Shown here piece by piece: positions 10,574 to 21,508 of a stretch of 64,000 bases of DNA. The DNA lies in contig NW_003314387.1 in the NCBI RefSeq assembly GCF_000143415.4, positions 93,662 through 157,661 of the forward strand. Direction: 5' to 3'. Position 1 is the stretch's first letter. Each line of letters begins with the position of its first letter. The position numbers and the translations under genes are program-made. A model generated the notes under the pieces. That model saw only the letters and a program-made list of their open reading frames with translations, was not told where the DNA came from and did no database searches. The stretch is from Selaginella moellendorffii (lineage: Eukaryota > Streptophyta > Lycopodiopsida > Selaginellales > Selaginellaceae).

Positions 10574-11224
10574 TTAGTCAGAAACATGAGAAGTGAGTGG
10601 AGAAGGAAGAGGAGCTTGAGAAAGGGCATCAGCATCAGTCATAAAACTCCCTAGGTGATGAACAACATCGAAATCAGAAGGACGAAGAGGTATGGAAGTG
10701 AGAGGAATGGATGAAACATAAGGAAGTATGAGACAAGGGGGAGAAGCCTCAAAGTCACACTTGGCATGATTGCGCTGCAACCAATCCATACCAAGAATGA
10801 GGTTAAAAGCTTGACTCGGCACCACCCGCAACGGCTGCAACTCAAGCTCGAGATCGCCCACATGCACAACCAGGTTCACCTCATCCCGTGCACATGCATG
10901 TGTACGGCCGTTGCCATAAAGAATGAAAACTGGTTCCGCCGCATGACGCAAGTGTAAACAACAACGTGTGGCAACAGGTCGAGCAATAGAAGATAAACTC
11001 GAACCTATATCAACCAACACGGAGAGAATAATAGGAGACATCTTGTTATAAAAACAAGCTTGGAAAGTAAACACTGGATGAACCGGTGCCGAGTGAACCC
11101 CTTGATGATACTCCCGAAAGAAAGATGGAGGGGTCACTAACTTATTCGCGCAAGGTCCCTCCGTTACTCGCGCGACTCCTCGTTTCCCGGATGCATCTCG
11201 GTGTCCAGACCTTCCAGCACCCAT
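10574..11224 (-). CDS. protease region of element B joined to the RNase H end
   Basis: The frame has ILSVLVDIGSSLSSIARP (aspartic protease; the usual D-T-G is D-I-G) and NLILGMDWLQRNHAKCDFE (second conserved protease motif). About 15 residues after LTSIPLRPS it enters DFDVVHHLGSFMTDADALSQ, which is the end of RNase H in element C. The fusion point marks the internal deletion. The altered active-site Thr probably weakens the enzyme. Confidence 0.75.
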   Translation of the reverse strand: MGAGRSGHRDASGKRGVARVTEGPCANKLVTPPSFFREYHQGVHSAPVHPVFTFQACFYNKMSPIILSVLVDIGSSLSSIARPVATRCCLHLRHAAEPVFILYGNGRTHACARDEVNLVVHVGDLELELQPLRVVPSQAFNLILGMDWLQRNHAKCDFEASPPCLILPYVSSIPLTSIPLRPSDFDVVHHLGSFMTDADALSQAPLPSPLTSHVSD

Positions 11225-11266
11225 GGGACGTTGCTGACGCCAAAGTCTCCACCCAGGAAATAGAGG

Positions 11267-11593
11267 TCACCAATCTGGAAAATGACAGCAACACTGATAA
11301 GTATGACCAACTTCATCACATGCCCAGCAGCGAACATCACGGCCACGACCACGTCCTCGCGCTTGTCCTTGGACTCGAGCAGCAACAGCATCAACCTCCA
11401 TTGGAACAGGACCATCACCCATGGGAAGTGGAGCAGAAGGATGTGCAGCGAGAAGTGGAAGAGGCGATATCTCATAACGTTGTGCCAAGCGAAGAGCATC
11501 GTCAAGGGTGGCAGGAGCAAGTGCATGCACAAGTCCGACAAGATCTTGACGAAGTGCTGGCCACAACATTCCTAGCTTGATCCGCTCCGACAT
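11267..11593 (-). CDS. gag C-terminal part with zinc knuckle (element B)
   Basis: Contains LALAPATLDDALRLAQRYE-like capsid sequence, an Arg/Gly stretch (ARGRGRGRD) and CWACDEVGHTYQCC, a CX2CX4HX4C zinc knuckle for RNA packaging. It lies in a different frame from the capsid part at 11621-12088, implying a frameshift near 11600. Confidence 0.75.
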   Translation of the reverse strand: MSERIKLGMLWPALRQDLVGLVHALAPATLDDALRLAQRYEISPLPLLAAHPSAPLPMGDGPVPMEVDAVAARVQGQARGRGRGRDVRCWACDEVGHTYQCCCHFPDW

Positions 11594-11620
11594 ATTTGGC
11601 TCCGCACGAAGTAAAAGACT

Positions 11621-12088
11621 TCAGAAACGAACGCCAAATTGCATCACCGACTCAGATGGCCCTTGGCGAAGCCAATGCAATTGTTGGAAAGCATCATCAC
11701 AATCATCGGCATGTCTGAAGGCGCGTTTGAAGACGTCCGGGAGAACACTCCAATCCCCACAAGTGGCTGCGCTCAAACCATTGTACCACTGTAACGCCGT
11801 CCCTTGGAGACACGTGGGAAACTCATGCAACCGTCGAGCATCATCCCAAGAATGATATGTGGCAATCACCATGAAGTGATCAAACCAATGGTACACATCA
11901 TCCCCAGGATTCCCCCGAAAGAACTCCGGCCGAACACGAGGATTGGCACCAAGAGCAGGAGGAGTTGGACTACGTGTTGTGAATGCCGCTATCAATTGAG
12001 TTTGGTTGTTCAACTGCAAGTGCATAGCATCAAGCAATTGGACCAACTGTTGCTCGAGAGTCAAAGGAAGAGATTGCTGATCTGCCAT
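11621..12088 (-). CDS. gag capsid part (element B)
   Basis: Starts MADQQSLPLTLEQQLVQLLD, with a predicted helical N-terminus. Then come FFRGNPGDDVYHWFDHF, LQGTALQWYNGL and LHWLRQGPSESVMQF, which match the retrotransposon gag pattern (GDDV..W...F, A..WY). It runs out of frame at 11621; the zinc-knuckle part follows. Confidence 0.8.
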   Translation of the reverse strand: MADQQSLPLTLEQQLVQLLDAMHLQLNNQTQLIAAFTTRSPTPPALGANPRVRPEFFRGNPGDDVYHWFDHFMVIATYHSWDDARRLHEFPTCLQGTALQWYNGLSAATCGDWSVLPDVFKRAFRHADDCDDAFQQLHWLRQGPSESVMQFGVRF

Positions 12089-12321
12089 GGAGACGAATGA
12101 AAAAGAAAGAGCAAAAGAAGAGAAATGACAAAAAGCTAGAAGGAAATGGTAAATCTAGACAATGCAAAAAGCTAGATCTAAACCAAAATCTTGAAAGGAA
12201 AGAACAAAAAGAAGGAAATGGAAAAAGCTAGATCTAGACAATGCAAAAGCTAGATCTAAACCAAAATCCCAAATCCAAGCACTCCTTAAGGACAATCAAA
12301 GGTGCCCCTCACCTCCACCAA

Positions 12322-12496
12322 TGTGAGTGCTTGGAATATGAAAAGGGAATATAGAAATGTGCATATTAATTAGCCTAAAAACCCTAGCTTATATACAAGA
12401 GTGAGTGGTCCAGATTAAAACCAATCTGACGGCTACCAAAATCCCACTATGCTAATATTAGTATACTGCATCGTAACTGTACACTTGGCCCTCACA
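12322..12496 (-). repeat. 5' LTR of element B
   Basis: 175 bp, partner of 8903-9077. On the minus strand it includes CTTGTATATAAGCTAGGG, a likely TATA promoter. The sequence just inside (12300-12321 reversed: TTGGTGGAGGTGAGGGGCA) occupies the primer-binding position but is not the usual Met-tRNA site. Confidence 0.85.
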
Positions 12497-12866
12497 GTTT
12501 TTGTGAGCAAAAACTTAAAGGTTAAAATACTTTTAAATTTGCAAAAATTGCTTGATAACTACATTATAATTAGCATGTTTCTTTATTCTTTTGTTTATTA
12601 GCATATAATTATTAACTAACTTCAAACAATTTAAACACTATTTTAAGTTAACCTTTAATTTTAAATTTTAAATTTTAAACTGGTCACACAGTTTTTGTGA
12701 GCAAAAGCTTAAAAGTTAAAATACTTTTAAATTTTCAAAAATTTCTTGATAACTACATTATAATTAGCATGTTTCTTTATTCTTTTATTTATTAGCATAT
12801 AATTATTAACTAACTTCAAACAATTTAAACACTATTTTAAGTTAACCTTTAATTTTTAATTTTTTA
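12497..12866. repeat. tandem repeat, two units of about 194 bp
   Basis: Unit 1 at 12497-12690 and unit 2 from 12691 share GTTTTTGTGAGCAAAA, TTGCTTGATAACTACATTAT and GCATATAATTATTAACTAAC. A third, truncated unit lies at 8754-8902, so element B sits inside the array. Confidence 0.9.
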
Positions 12867-13254
12867 AGGATGCCATACCTTTCTATGAAATGAAATATTC
12901 TATAATTGAACATGGGGAAAAAATAAACACATGCAGAATAGTATTTTATTTTTTTGACAAAATTTGAGATTTTAAAAATTGATTCTTATAAAGAAAAGAT
13001 AGTAACAAATAGACGAAGTGCTTCACTTTCCAGTCTTTAAGAGTTATGTGAGGGTTCATCACCACCAGCAGTAATCAAGGATCTTCAGATGATGCCAAAG
13101 GCTGAATGTCTGACTCTCCACCACAGTTGTAACGAATCAATATACAAAGCCTATGGCTCAATGCTATTGGTATGGTAACTATGAGATGCAGTAGCATGGA
13201 TCGCTAAAAGTGAAAGAATATAAAGATTGTATTTAAAGACTATAAGCGTATATT
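12867..13254. other. intergenic, no supported gene
   Basis: AT-rich, no convincing coding or repeat signal. Confidence 0.5.
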
Positions 13255-13428
13255 TCATCGTTGGGAAGGATTTGCTTATTCAAGAGAACGAAAAGCTGTA
13301 CGTGGAGCTTCGAAACATCTTGGCAAGACCAGAGATGGTATAACAATTGGCGGTCTACTCGAAAAGTCTCAAGGAGAAGACGAGGCAAATGAAAGCAATG
13401 GCATCCGAGCTGCAAATGTATCAGGTCG
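13255..13428 (+). pseudogene. CFAP58-like (flagellar coiled-coil protein) exon relic
   Basis: The frame reads LLIQENEKLYVELRNILARP, EMV, a stop, then QLAVYSKSLKEKTRQMKA and MASELQMYQ, immediately followed by GTCGG where an intron could start. This order of motifs is that of the conserved coiled-coil segment of CFAP58/CCDC147, a cilium and flagellum protein. The match is recalled family knowledge, not a search. The in-frame TAA and two or three missing residues before it mark it as broken. A further short piece near 13470-13510 may be the next exon. Flagellar genes are kept only in plants with motile sperm. Confidence 0.5.
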
Positions 13429-13614
13429 GTTTCTCTCTCTTTCCATTGTGATTGAGCGATCACAGGGGCAAGTGTGGATACAAGCCGAGAATTAAGCAGC
13501 TCAAAGGCGAGATTGAGTCGAGCAATCGCCGAATATTCTAAACTTCGAGCTCACGAAATGAAGTGAAAGCCTTCTAGGGTTTATCAGAGGTTTTTCGTGG
13601 CGATTCAAGGAGCC

Positions 13615-15287
13615 ATGGAGTCTCCACTGCCGCTTCCTCTGCCGCGATCGCTCCAGGAGATGATCCTCGCCAAGCTCCCGCTCGAAGATCTCCTGCGATC
13701 GCGCACGGTTTGCAAGTTCTGGCGCCGCATTTCCACGACAAAGAGCTTCTTGCGGAGGTATGAGATGGTCATCAGCGCCAAGCCATGGTTTCTCTTCATT
13801 CATGGCCGCACGGGCTTCGTGATTGGAAATGATGCGATGACCGGCAAGCCAAGGCGCTTCTCTCGCCAGCCGTGGATCCCTACGGCGCAGGACACTAGCA
13901 TCGTCTCGTGCTCGCTCGGCCTCCTGCTGCTCCAGGACTCCCAGGGCCATTTCACCGTGGTAGGAAAGAAATCCCCTTTTTTCTCTCGATATCACTTCCG
14001 AAGAGACAGCTCTCTTTTTTTTTTCTTTTTAACAATCGCTCTAGACAAGACTCACGAGTCTTTTTCTTTCTTTTTCTAGGTGAATCCTCTCACCAAGGAG
14101 ACCAAGAAGCTCCCGGCGTTGGATATGAGCTCTGGCAAAGAGATCGTCTACTCCGGTAAGTAGCTCGAGCTGATTGAAAAGAAAAGAACAAAGCTACACC
14201 TTTTTTACCATCAGCCATCCAGTGCTCGCGTTCGGCCTCTTCATACAAGGTTTTCACCATGGGTGTGATGGACGCGGACGAGATCAGTGGATTTCTCTAC
14301 AAAATGAGCGTCGTCCAGCCGGTAGACCGCCCGATCCCAGTGCCGGACATTCATGACTACAAGCAGCCCTTCATGCGCGTCTACTGCTCCGAGACTGGTT
14401 CCTGGACGTCCATCACCGGGTTTCCTCCAGGATTTGTGCTCCCTTTCCGCGCTCTATGCAAGGTGCACCAGTGTTTCATCGCAAACTCGCTGCTCTACTG
14501 CACCTCCAACAACGTCAACAACCGTCCCGAGAAGATTGCTCGCTTTGACATCCCCAAAATGGAGTGGCTTCCGACTCCGGTGGACATCCCAGAGGACTTG
14601 ATGCTTATGAGCTTCATGATTGACAGCAGCAGCGAAACGATGATAGTCGTAGCTGACAAAGACACGGGCAAGTTATTCAAGGCTGTGATCGAGCAGGAGA
14701 AGCTGGTGATTGCAGCGGAGCTCCAGGTGCCGAGCGAGATCCTGCCGACGAACAAGCTTATGTTCGGGATGATGGAGGTGTGGGGCTTCGGACATGCGCT
14801 TTTCCTTCACGTCCCGGTGCAAAAGAGCAATGCATGGGATCTCAAGAAGTGGGACGGCCGATCTCTCATGTACGAAGGCAAGAACATTGCGGAGGAGCCG
14901 ACGATGCAGTGCTGGTTTGTCAGTCTGCACAACTCTGCCGTCTACTTCCAGTGCTTGCCCGAGCCTCATCTTCCAATCGGCACGGTCATGAGTGGAGCTG
15001 CGGATCTTCTCAAGCTTGTCTACACTCCCAGCCTTCGTTTCCCCAGAGGCAAGTTTCACACAATCAATCTTTTAGCTCCTCCTGTTCTGTTTATCAAGAT
15101 ACTTGCGAGTGGTTCTTTCCTTTCAGTTTTACGACTCAAGAGAAACAGGTCTCTTTCTTGTGATAATGAAACTCGTGACATTCTCTTGGTCGTAGATCAT
15201 TCTTCCATTGAGGGGCTCAAGTACTCAAGCCGCCATATCAGAGCATTGGCAACTTGGAGAATGTCCGACTCAATCCTATCCAGTTAA
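13615..15287 (+). CDS. F-box protein, three or four exons
   Basis: ATG at 13615 in good context (AGCCATGG). The N-terminus LPRSLQEMILAKLPLEDLLR then RTVCKFWRRISTTKSFLRRY is an F-box, which binds SKP1 in SCF ubiquitin ligases. The rest resembles the kelch/beta-propeller-like C-terminus of plant F-box proteins that recruits substrates. Exon 1 is 13615-13959; intron 1 is 13960-14079 (120 nt, GT-AG, phase 0); exon 2 is 14080-14155; intron 2 is 14156-14214 (59 nt, phase 1); exon 3 starts at 14215 with IQCSRSASSYKVF. The frame stays open to 15287, but codon use worsens after 15050, where AGAG|GCAAGT and TTTCAG could bound a GC-AG intron (about 15051-15126), so the true C-terminus is uncertain. GC content is much higher than in the surroundings. 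Confidence 0.85.
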
Positions 15288-17442
15288 GCACTCAAATTTA
15301 AATGCCAAGAAACTACCCATAGCTAGGGCATGAAACGACACAGGCCATGGAATATTCTCGGAATAAGGTTTCAGCCTCAAGAAGGTGAAGTTTTAATCAC
15401 TCACTCTTGTTTCAAGGCCTAGTTGGAATTCAAATATCTTCATCGTTCTTTCTTTGTCAAACTTTTCCTTTTATTTTTTTTACTAGCCAGCATAAATTGC
15501 CCCCTACATATTATGATGCCTCTTATGGGATCTCTTGCTGGAGCATCCAGATCCATGCAGCTGTCCCAGCACCATTTATGACAATCAGTATCTATGCATA
15601 GCAAGTATTAAGGTGTTTGATACACACTAGAGATTGTTGCAGTAACTGTTATAGACAAATTGACTCAATAGAACAATGTTTAATGGTCTGACAAAGTCAA
15701 GCACTAGAGGAGCCTTCTCTAGCCATACTCTAACATGTGTGGCCATGGAAATATCTATTAAGAGAGGATGGAGTCTTAAATGATATTTCTGATTCTTAAC
15801 TTTAACCCTATAGTGTTGAATATTAGATGGCTTGAAAAGGTGGCTGTATATATAAATAGCATTTGCATAAGTGAAATTAATATTAAGGAACTTTGATGTC
15901 AATGCCATACTTGTTGAATGGACCTCATGTTGGAAATCACAAATATTAAACCAAGTTATTATATATATAAGCTATGGCTCACCACTTGAATGAAACTATA
16001 AATCCACATATGCATATTATATTTCTTTAGAGGAGACAATCAAATTCTATATGCCAGGGTCTAGAATGCTATATAATTTGCAATTACAAACCCATAAACA
16101 ACATATTATAAGATTGAATACCTTCTATAATGCCACAAGGCACTTGGCTAGAAATATGTGTTTTAATGTCTAGATTTGGCTACAAAAGAATTTAAGAAGA
16201 AAAGAAGCCAAATACCAATACCTACTAAACTAGCAAAGGGACTTAATGGCTGTTTAAAGTCTATTTACACACCTATTCCTAGTAAAGTACTGTATTGGAA
16301 TAGACCAAGTACCTAAAGCACTAAGTTGTGTAAGATGCTCAGTTCTTGGAAAGAAAAGTGATTGCATTCTACTTTATCAAGTTAAAACAAAACTTAGTTC
16401 CACCCATCTCTACATCACCTAAAACTTGTTGAGCTTGCTGTTGCAAAGAAACATTGTTTAGCAATGATTGATAACTGTATTTTACATGGTCTTGAGACCC
16501 TAAGGTAGAGCTATTGGCTACTGCTGCCATCACAAAGAGCTCCTAATTTAAGTAGTTGATTAAACTAAAGTTAATTACAGCCTTTGGTCTTATGCTCTAC
16601 TTATGTTTTGCCAGATCATTGAGCATATGCACTTGTTATAATGCCTTCTTGGCTTGACCAATACAAATTTGTCAACACATTTGCATGTGACATGTGTCAC
16701 GACACTTTCTTCTCTCACCCCAAACAATTAGCAACCTCCCATTGGCAAAGAGCAAAAATCAACATAGGATATGGTTAGAAAAAAATAACCATTTTAATAG
16801 TTACCCACTATTTGGCAATTGCCATTCATTGGATTTGGTGGCCTACAAAATTTAGCAATTTCTTCTTTCTATAAGAAAAAAATATAAATAATCATAACTA
16901 ATAGACATAATTAACTAATAAAAAAGAGATAATAAAAAATTATAATATTACTTTTAATAAAATATTATTCTATTATTAGTTTATATTTCTCTCTATGATT
17001 ATATATTTTAAATTAATATTTTAAAATCTAAGTAGTATTATAAATAGATTAAATATAAATTTCAGAATATTAGATGTTCATCTTATTTATTAATAAACTA
17101 TAAAATTAATAAGTTTTCTGATATTTTACATTTGTTTTAAAGTTAATTCTATACTTGACTATGAGGGAAAAAATACAATAAGTCAAGAGAGTGTTAATTT
17201 AATCCTATATACAATGGAATTAATGATTAATAATATATCTTCAGAAGAATTGCCTAGAGGACAAAGTATAGAATTTCCATTCACATAACAAGATGATATT
17301 ATTGGCCATTAAATGTTGTTAATTAAATGTGGCTATATAGTACATCTAGAAAACACTATGATCAATGTAGTGTGAATGATAATACTATTAAATATGATCA
17401 TGGGACTAATGTTAGAAATCAATTTAATAACTTATTACAAAT
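15288..17442. other. AT-rich intergenic DNA
   Basis: No gene is supported. 16860-17440 is extremely AT-rich. It ends at the target duplication of element D. Confidence 0.6.
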
Positions 17443-17447
17443 GTATC

Positions 17448-18603
17448 TGTAAGCCACAAATTTTTCCATTCCAATTTGCCAGCTTACCTCATCTATCCGA
17501 CCAACACCGCCTTGGCTTTAGCTAAGTTCCTTCGCCAAGGTTCCCGCCTATTGTACCAGCTCCTACTTGGTCCTATTTGGCTTTAGCTGCTCACTGCACA
17601 AGTAACGAAACGTTAACCATCCATCCACAGATTCCTAAATCTCTCTCAATCCCCCTTCTCGGGTTAGACTGAACTTAAGGTTCGGCTACACTCCTCGCAG
17701 GCACAAGCAGCCAAGCACACTAAGCCTCTATGTTCTTAACATCCCTTGTACCACAAGACTTAATCATAGGACCCTCTAAATCCCAAGCTTTGGGTGCAAC
17801 ACTTGCTTCGGGATGCTGGGAAAACACTATGGCCTAACGGCCCAGTATGGGTACCTCTAGCCCCCCACTTCTATCCCAAAAGGAAGGCCCAAGCCCCTAG
17901 GAAGGGCGAGGACCAATGAGCCACAAGGTACTCAAGTGGGGCACCACTCCACATGAGCCGGGAGCATTGCAGTTGGTTTTCCTTTCAGGAGTGGGAGCTA
18001 CTCTTGAGCACTTCTTTGGGTGGCCCCTCCGGCACCACCCGAGTCCATGCTCACTCCCACCCAAGGCCCCTCAGTCCTAGTCTTAACCTCAAGTCAGTTT
18101 GGAAGCACTATTGGAGAGTTCCTTCAAGATTGATTTCTGAACCTCACTATCCCTACTATACTTTTGGAATCCCCTACAGCCCCCCCCCCCTAGGAGATGC
18201 ACGCTTTGGGCTTTCACCCCTTGACCCGTATTAGTACTCGGACTCGGTCTCGGACTCGGTCTCGGACTTGATCTTGGACTCAATCTTGGACCCGACTTCA
18301 GACTCGGTCTCGAACTCGATCTCAGACTCGATCTTGGACCCGATCTCTGACTCGACTTCGGACTTGACCTCAGACTCAGTCTCGGACCTGATCTCAGATC
18401 TCGGACTCTGTCTCATACTCGGTCTCGAACTCGGTCTCGGAGTCGGCCTTAGACTCGATTCCGAATTCTATCTCGAACTCGGTCTCAGAGTTGGTTTTGG
18501 ACTCGATCTCAGACTCGATTTCATCCGATGAACTCTTTGTCATTTTGGTCATGCTTTCGGGGATCCTTTAGCTTATGACATCTCGGGGAGTTGGTTTCTT
18601 ACA
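17448..18603 (-). repeat. 3' LTR of element D (L2)
   Basis: 1156 bp, TGTAAG...CTTACA on either strand. It contains a C run (18180-18190), then a GGACTCGGTCTC-type minisatellite (18236-18530). Confidence 0.85.
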
Positions 18604-19044
18604 ATTCCACCACCCATAGAAGAAGTTCAATGCCTATATCGAACGTCTCTTTTTAATCCTACAACTTGTTGACCATGTCTTCGGGGACATCCCCCCACTT
18701 AGCGGTGTGCCTAAGTTAGCCTCCCTGGCCAAGAGCCCATGACAATGGAATATAAGTGTCCCTATACCCCTCACCTCACCATGCCTTATTATGGGGTTGG
18801 GACTTGAACACAACCTTGCTTTACTAGGGGGTTGGGACTCAAACCCAACTTTCGTAGAATACATTTACGGATTCAATATCCCCCGCAAAGGGTTAGGCAT
18901 AGTTCCCTATGTCTAGTTGACCTAGCTAACCCATGCTAATTAGTTTACCTTTGGCGCGCCTTCGGGTCCCAACATATGCTATTGCTCAACTTCACAAATG
19001 GATGCTTTTAATTGAACTTTGCATAAGTACATAGAGTTCTGCCT
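18604..19044 (-). other. 3' non-coding part of element D
   Basis: Between chromodomain and LTR. It holds GGGTTGGGACTCAAACCCAA-type repeats also seen at 44690-44770 and 61440-61530, showing that L2 and L3 elements share internal sequence. Confidence 0.6.
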
Positions 19045-19415
19045 TGCAAAAATTCCTCCACTAGATCTCGCACATTGAATAGGTTCTTCTCCGGTTCTCA
19101 TGTTACTTCGCAGTGTGGAAATCCTTTCCACTTCACATGGAACTCTCTCACTTCGCATCCTTGTCACTTGCTCTTGCGCGCATTGAGGATGGCCTCGACT
19201 TCGTATTCCTCTTCCCCTTGGATAACCTTAAGTAAAGGTCTCACTTGGTCCTTGCGAAGCGGATCCTCAAAGTACAGTTTGAGTAAGTTCACGTGGAACA
19301 TTGGGTGCATCTTCCCCATCTCTTGAGGAAGTTGGAGACGGTAAGCCACTTTACTGATTTGTGCCTCAATCTCATAAGGCCCCGCGAACCTACCTAAGGA
19401 ACTCAAGATCAATTC
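19045..19415 (-). pseudogene. integrase tail and chromodomain (element D)
   Basis: The frame has GRFAGPYEIEAQISKVAYRL, MHPMFHVNLLK and EEEYEVEAILNARKSK. In a shifted frame follow FHVKWKGFPHCE-type residues, LFNVRDLVEEF and LQGRTLC. GPY..E...G..AY.L, HPVFHVS.LK and the E-Y-E-V-E-x-I-L...Y-x-V-K-W-K-G chromodomain are diagnostic of chromoviral integrases. A frameshift splits the chromodomain. Confidence 0.75.
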
Positions 19416-19952
19416 ATTTACATGAATATATGCATCTTTACCTTTGGGTCAACTTTTAGCTGATCCCATTTGGTAGCCTGAGGTTCTTGGTGTTCAGCCA
19501 CACCTTCTCCTTAGCTTGGAACTCTACATCCTAGTGTTTCTGGTTCGCGTACTTGGTTTGCCTTTATTGAGTCCGTTCCAAGGAATCCCTCACTATATTC
19601 TGAATGTTGAGTCTTTCTGTCATGAATGCCTCCACTGTAGGTAACTCTCCATGATACTCGGCTACGCCGAGTTCCACAGAACTTTCAATATCTCACCCAT
19701 TGATGACTTCCCATGAACTCACCCCAATACTCGAGTGTGGTGAGATGTTATAGCACATTTTCGCAAGTCCCAAATGACTTACCCAATCAGTCTGGTCTCC
19801 TGAGACATAACATCGCAAATAATCCTCCAGCTGCCTATTCACCCTTTTTGTTTGTCTGTTTGTCAAGAAGTGTTAGTGCTATCAAACTTGATTTAATGCC
19901 CAATACCTGTATGTGGGTGATAGGCTGTGCTGAATTTCAACTTGGTGCGATA

Positions 19953-20290
19953 CTATTCCAGGAGAGTTCTCCAGAACCTACTAGTGAAGATCTTATCTCG
20001 ATCTGAGATGATCTCCTCTAGCCTTCCCCGCACTTGAACCACTTGTTTGAAAAACAGCTTTGCCACACCTTCTACATCCACTTCCGTTGTGGTGGGTATG
20101 AAATATGCCATCTTCGAAAATTGGTCCACCACCACGAATATCGCATCAAACCCTCGCTTGGGGGGAGTTCCGTGATGAATTCCATCGTAAGACATTTCCA
20201 CAGCCAATCTGGAATTGGGATGCTTTGTAACAAGCCCCCACTAGCCTTAGTCAGAGCTTTGACCTGCTGACATGTTGGACATGTCTTTAC
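19953..20290 (-). pseudogene. integrase core fragment (element D)
   Basis: Contains FDAIFVVVDQFSKMAYFIPT, VAKLFFKQVVQVRGRLEEII and SDRDKIFTSRFWRTLLE, carrying the second Asp of the integrase triad (SDRD). Upstream residues TCPTCQQVKALTKASGGLLQ belong to the zinc-binding CxxC end. Frames are shifted between the parts, and sequence upstream of 20300 is lost into the deletion. Confidence 0.75.
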
Positions 20291-20519
20291 ATAGTCTTGG
20301 ACATATTTTGCTAGTGATACTTCCTCTTGAGTAAGCCCATTGTGTTGGGCACTCTGCCATGTCCTGCAAGAGGTTTGTCATGACACCCTTCTAAGGATAC
20401 CTTTCTTAGTTCTCCTTATGAAACATACACCCTCGTTTGTTTATAATAGATGAGTCCATTGCATTCTGCATAACTTGTTTTCTCTTTTGTTGGCAACTCA
20501 CCTCACCTTTTGTTGGCAA

Positions 20520-21342
20520 AGCACACCAGGCCTCCAGGTTCCTAACATCCCTTGGTACCATAAGACTTGATCATGGGACCTTCTAAATCCCAAGCCTTAG
20601 GTGCAACACTTGCTTCAGGACACCAGGGTGAAACACCGTGGCCTAATGGCCCAGTATGAGTACCTCTACCCCCCCACTTCCATCTCGAAGGGAAGGCCCA
20701 AGCCTCTAGGAAGGGCAAGGACTAATGAGCCATAAGGTACTCAAGTGGGGCACCACTCCACATGAGGCAGGAGCACCATAGTCAGTTTCGCTTCCGAGAG
20801 TGGGAGTTGCTCTTGAGCACTTCCTTAGGTGGCCCCTTCAGCACCATCTGAGTCTATGCTCACTCCCACCCAAAGCCCTTCGGTCCCAGTCTCAACCTCA
20901 AGTTAGTTTAAAAGCACCACTGAAGAGTTCCTTCAAGATTGATTCCTAGACCTCACTATCCCTACTAAATTTTGGGAACCCTTTGAAGCCCCCCCCCCCC
21001 CCCCCCCCTGGGAGACGCACGCTTTAGGCTTTCACCCCTTGACCTGTATTAGTACTCGGACTCGATCTTGGATTTGATCTCAAACCCAACTTCAGACTCG
21101 GTCTTGAATTCGATCTCGGACTCGGTCTCGAACCTAATCTCGGATTCTGTCTTGAACTCAGTCTCGAACTCGGTCTTGGAGTTGGCCTCAGACTTGATCC
21201 CGGACTCTATCTCGGACTCGGTCTCAAAGTCTGTCTTAGACTCGATTTTAGACTCGATTCCATTTGATGAACTCTTTGTCATTTCGGTCATGCTTTCGGG
21301 GATCTTTTAGCTTATGACATCTTGGGGAGTTGGTTTCTTATA
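20520..21342 (-). repeat. truncated 5' LTR of element D
   Basis: Matches the 17700-18603 LTR. It includes a run of 20 C (20989-21008) and a minisatellite (21055-21265). The end adjoining the primer-binding site is missing. Confidence 0.8.
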
Positions 21343-21508
21343 GTATCATGGTACAATAGAAAATTTACGAGTAACATTTGTTACAATAATAACTGATTAT
21401 TTTGCAATTGAGTATATTATTAAGAATTTTCATCAATCAAAGAGATTAGAGAATTTTAACATTAAAATTAATACTTTAAAGGATTGTAGAATTTATATTA
21501 CAACTTTA

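Larger units (their letters stand above)
8903..12496 (-). mobile_element. Ty3/gypsy element B (L1 family), lacks reverse transcriptase and RNase H
   Basis: Flanked by two 175-bp LTRs (8903-9077 and 12322-12496, TGTGA...TCACA) that differ at about 13 positions, nearly all transitions. On the minus strand the order is LTR, gag, zinc knuckle, protease, integrase, integrase tail, polypurine tract (GAGAGGAGGGGATGATG), LTR. The protease ORF passes directly from the PLRPS region into DFDVVHHLGSFM, which in element C lies at the end of RNase H, so RT and RNase H were removed by a clean internal deletion of roughly 1.4 kb. No matching 5-bp target duplication is visible; the flanks are tandem-repeat units. 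Confidence 0.9.
17443..21347 (-). mobile_element. chromodomain Ty3/gypsy element D (L2 LTRs), internally deleted, with 5-bp target duplication
   Basis: GTATC at 17443-17447 and again at 21343-21347 is a target-site duplication, so the element is 17448-21342. On the minus strand: truncated 5' LTR (21342 to about 20520), integrase fragments (20290-19950), integrase tail plus chromodomain (19415-19045), 3' non-coding part, polypurine tract (ATGGGTGGTGGAA), full 3' LTR (18603-17448). Gag, protease, RT and RNase H are missing, as is the 3' part of the 5' LTR with the primer-binding site. One deletion could explain this. Confidence 0.85.

Noticed and set aside
11086-11580. Plus-strand 164-residue His/Gln-rich frame
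   Set aside because: Antisense of the gag zinc-knuckle and Arg/Gly region of element B.
13501-13995. Minus-strand 164-residue frame over the F-box gene
   Set aside because: Antisense shadow of F-box exon 1; no domain and no separate support.
18231-18531. Acidic Glu-Ser repeat proteins in L2 LTRs (also near 21049 and 63669)
   Set aside because: Minisatellite translation, not genes.
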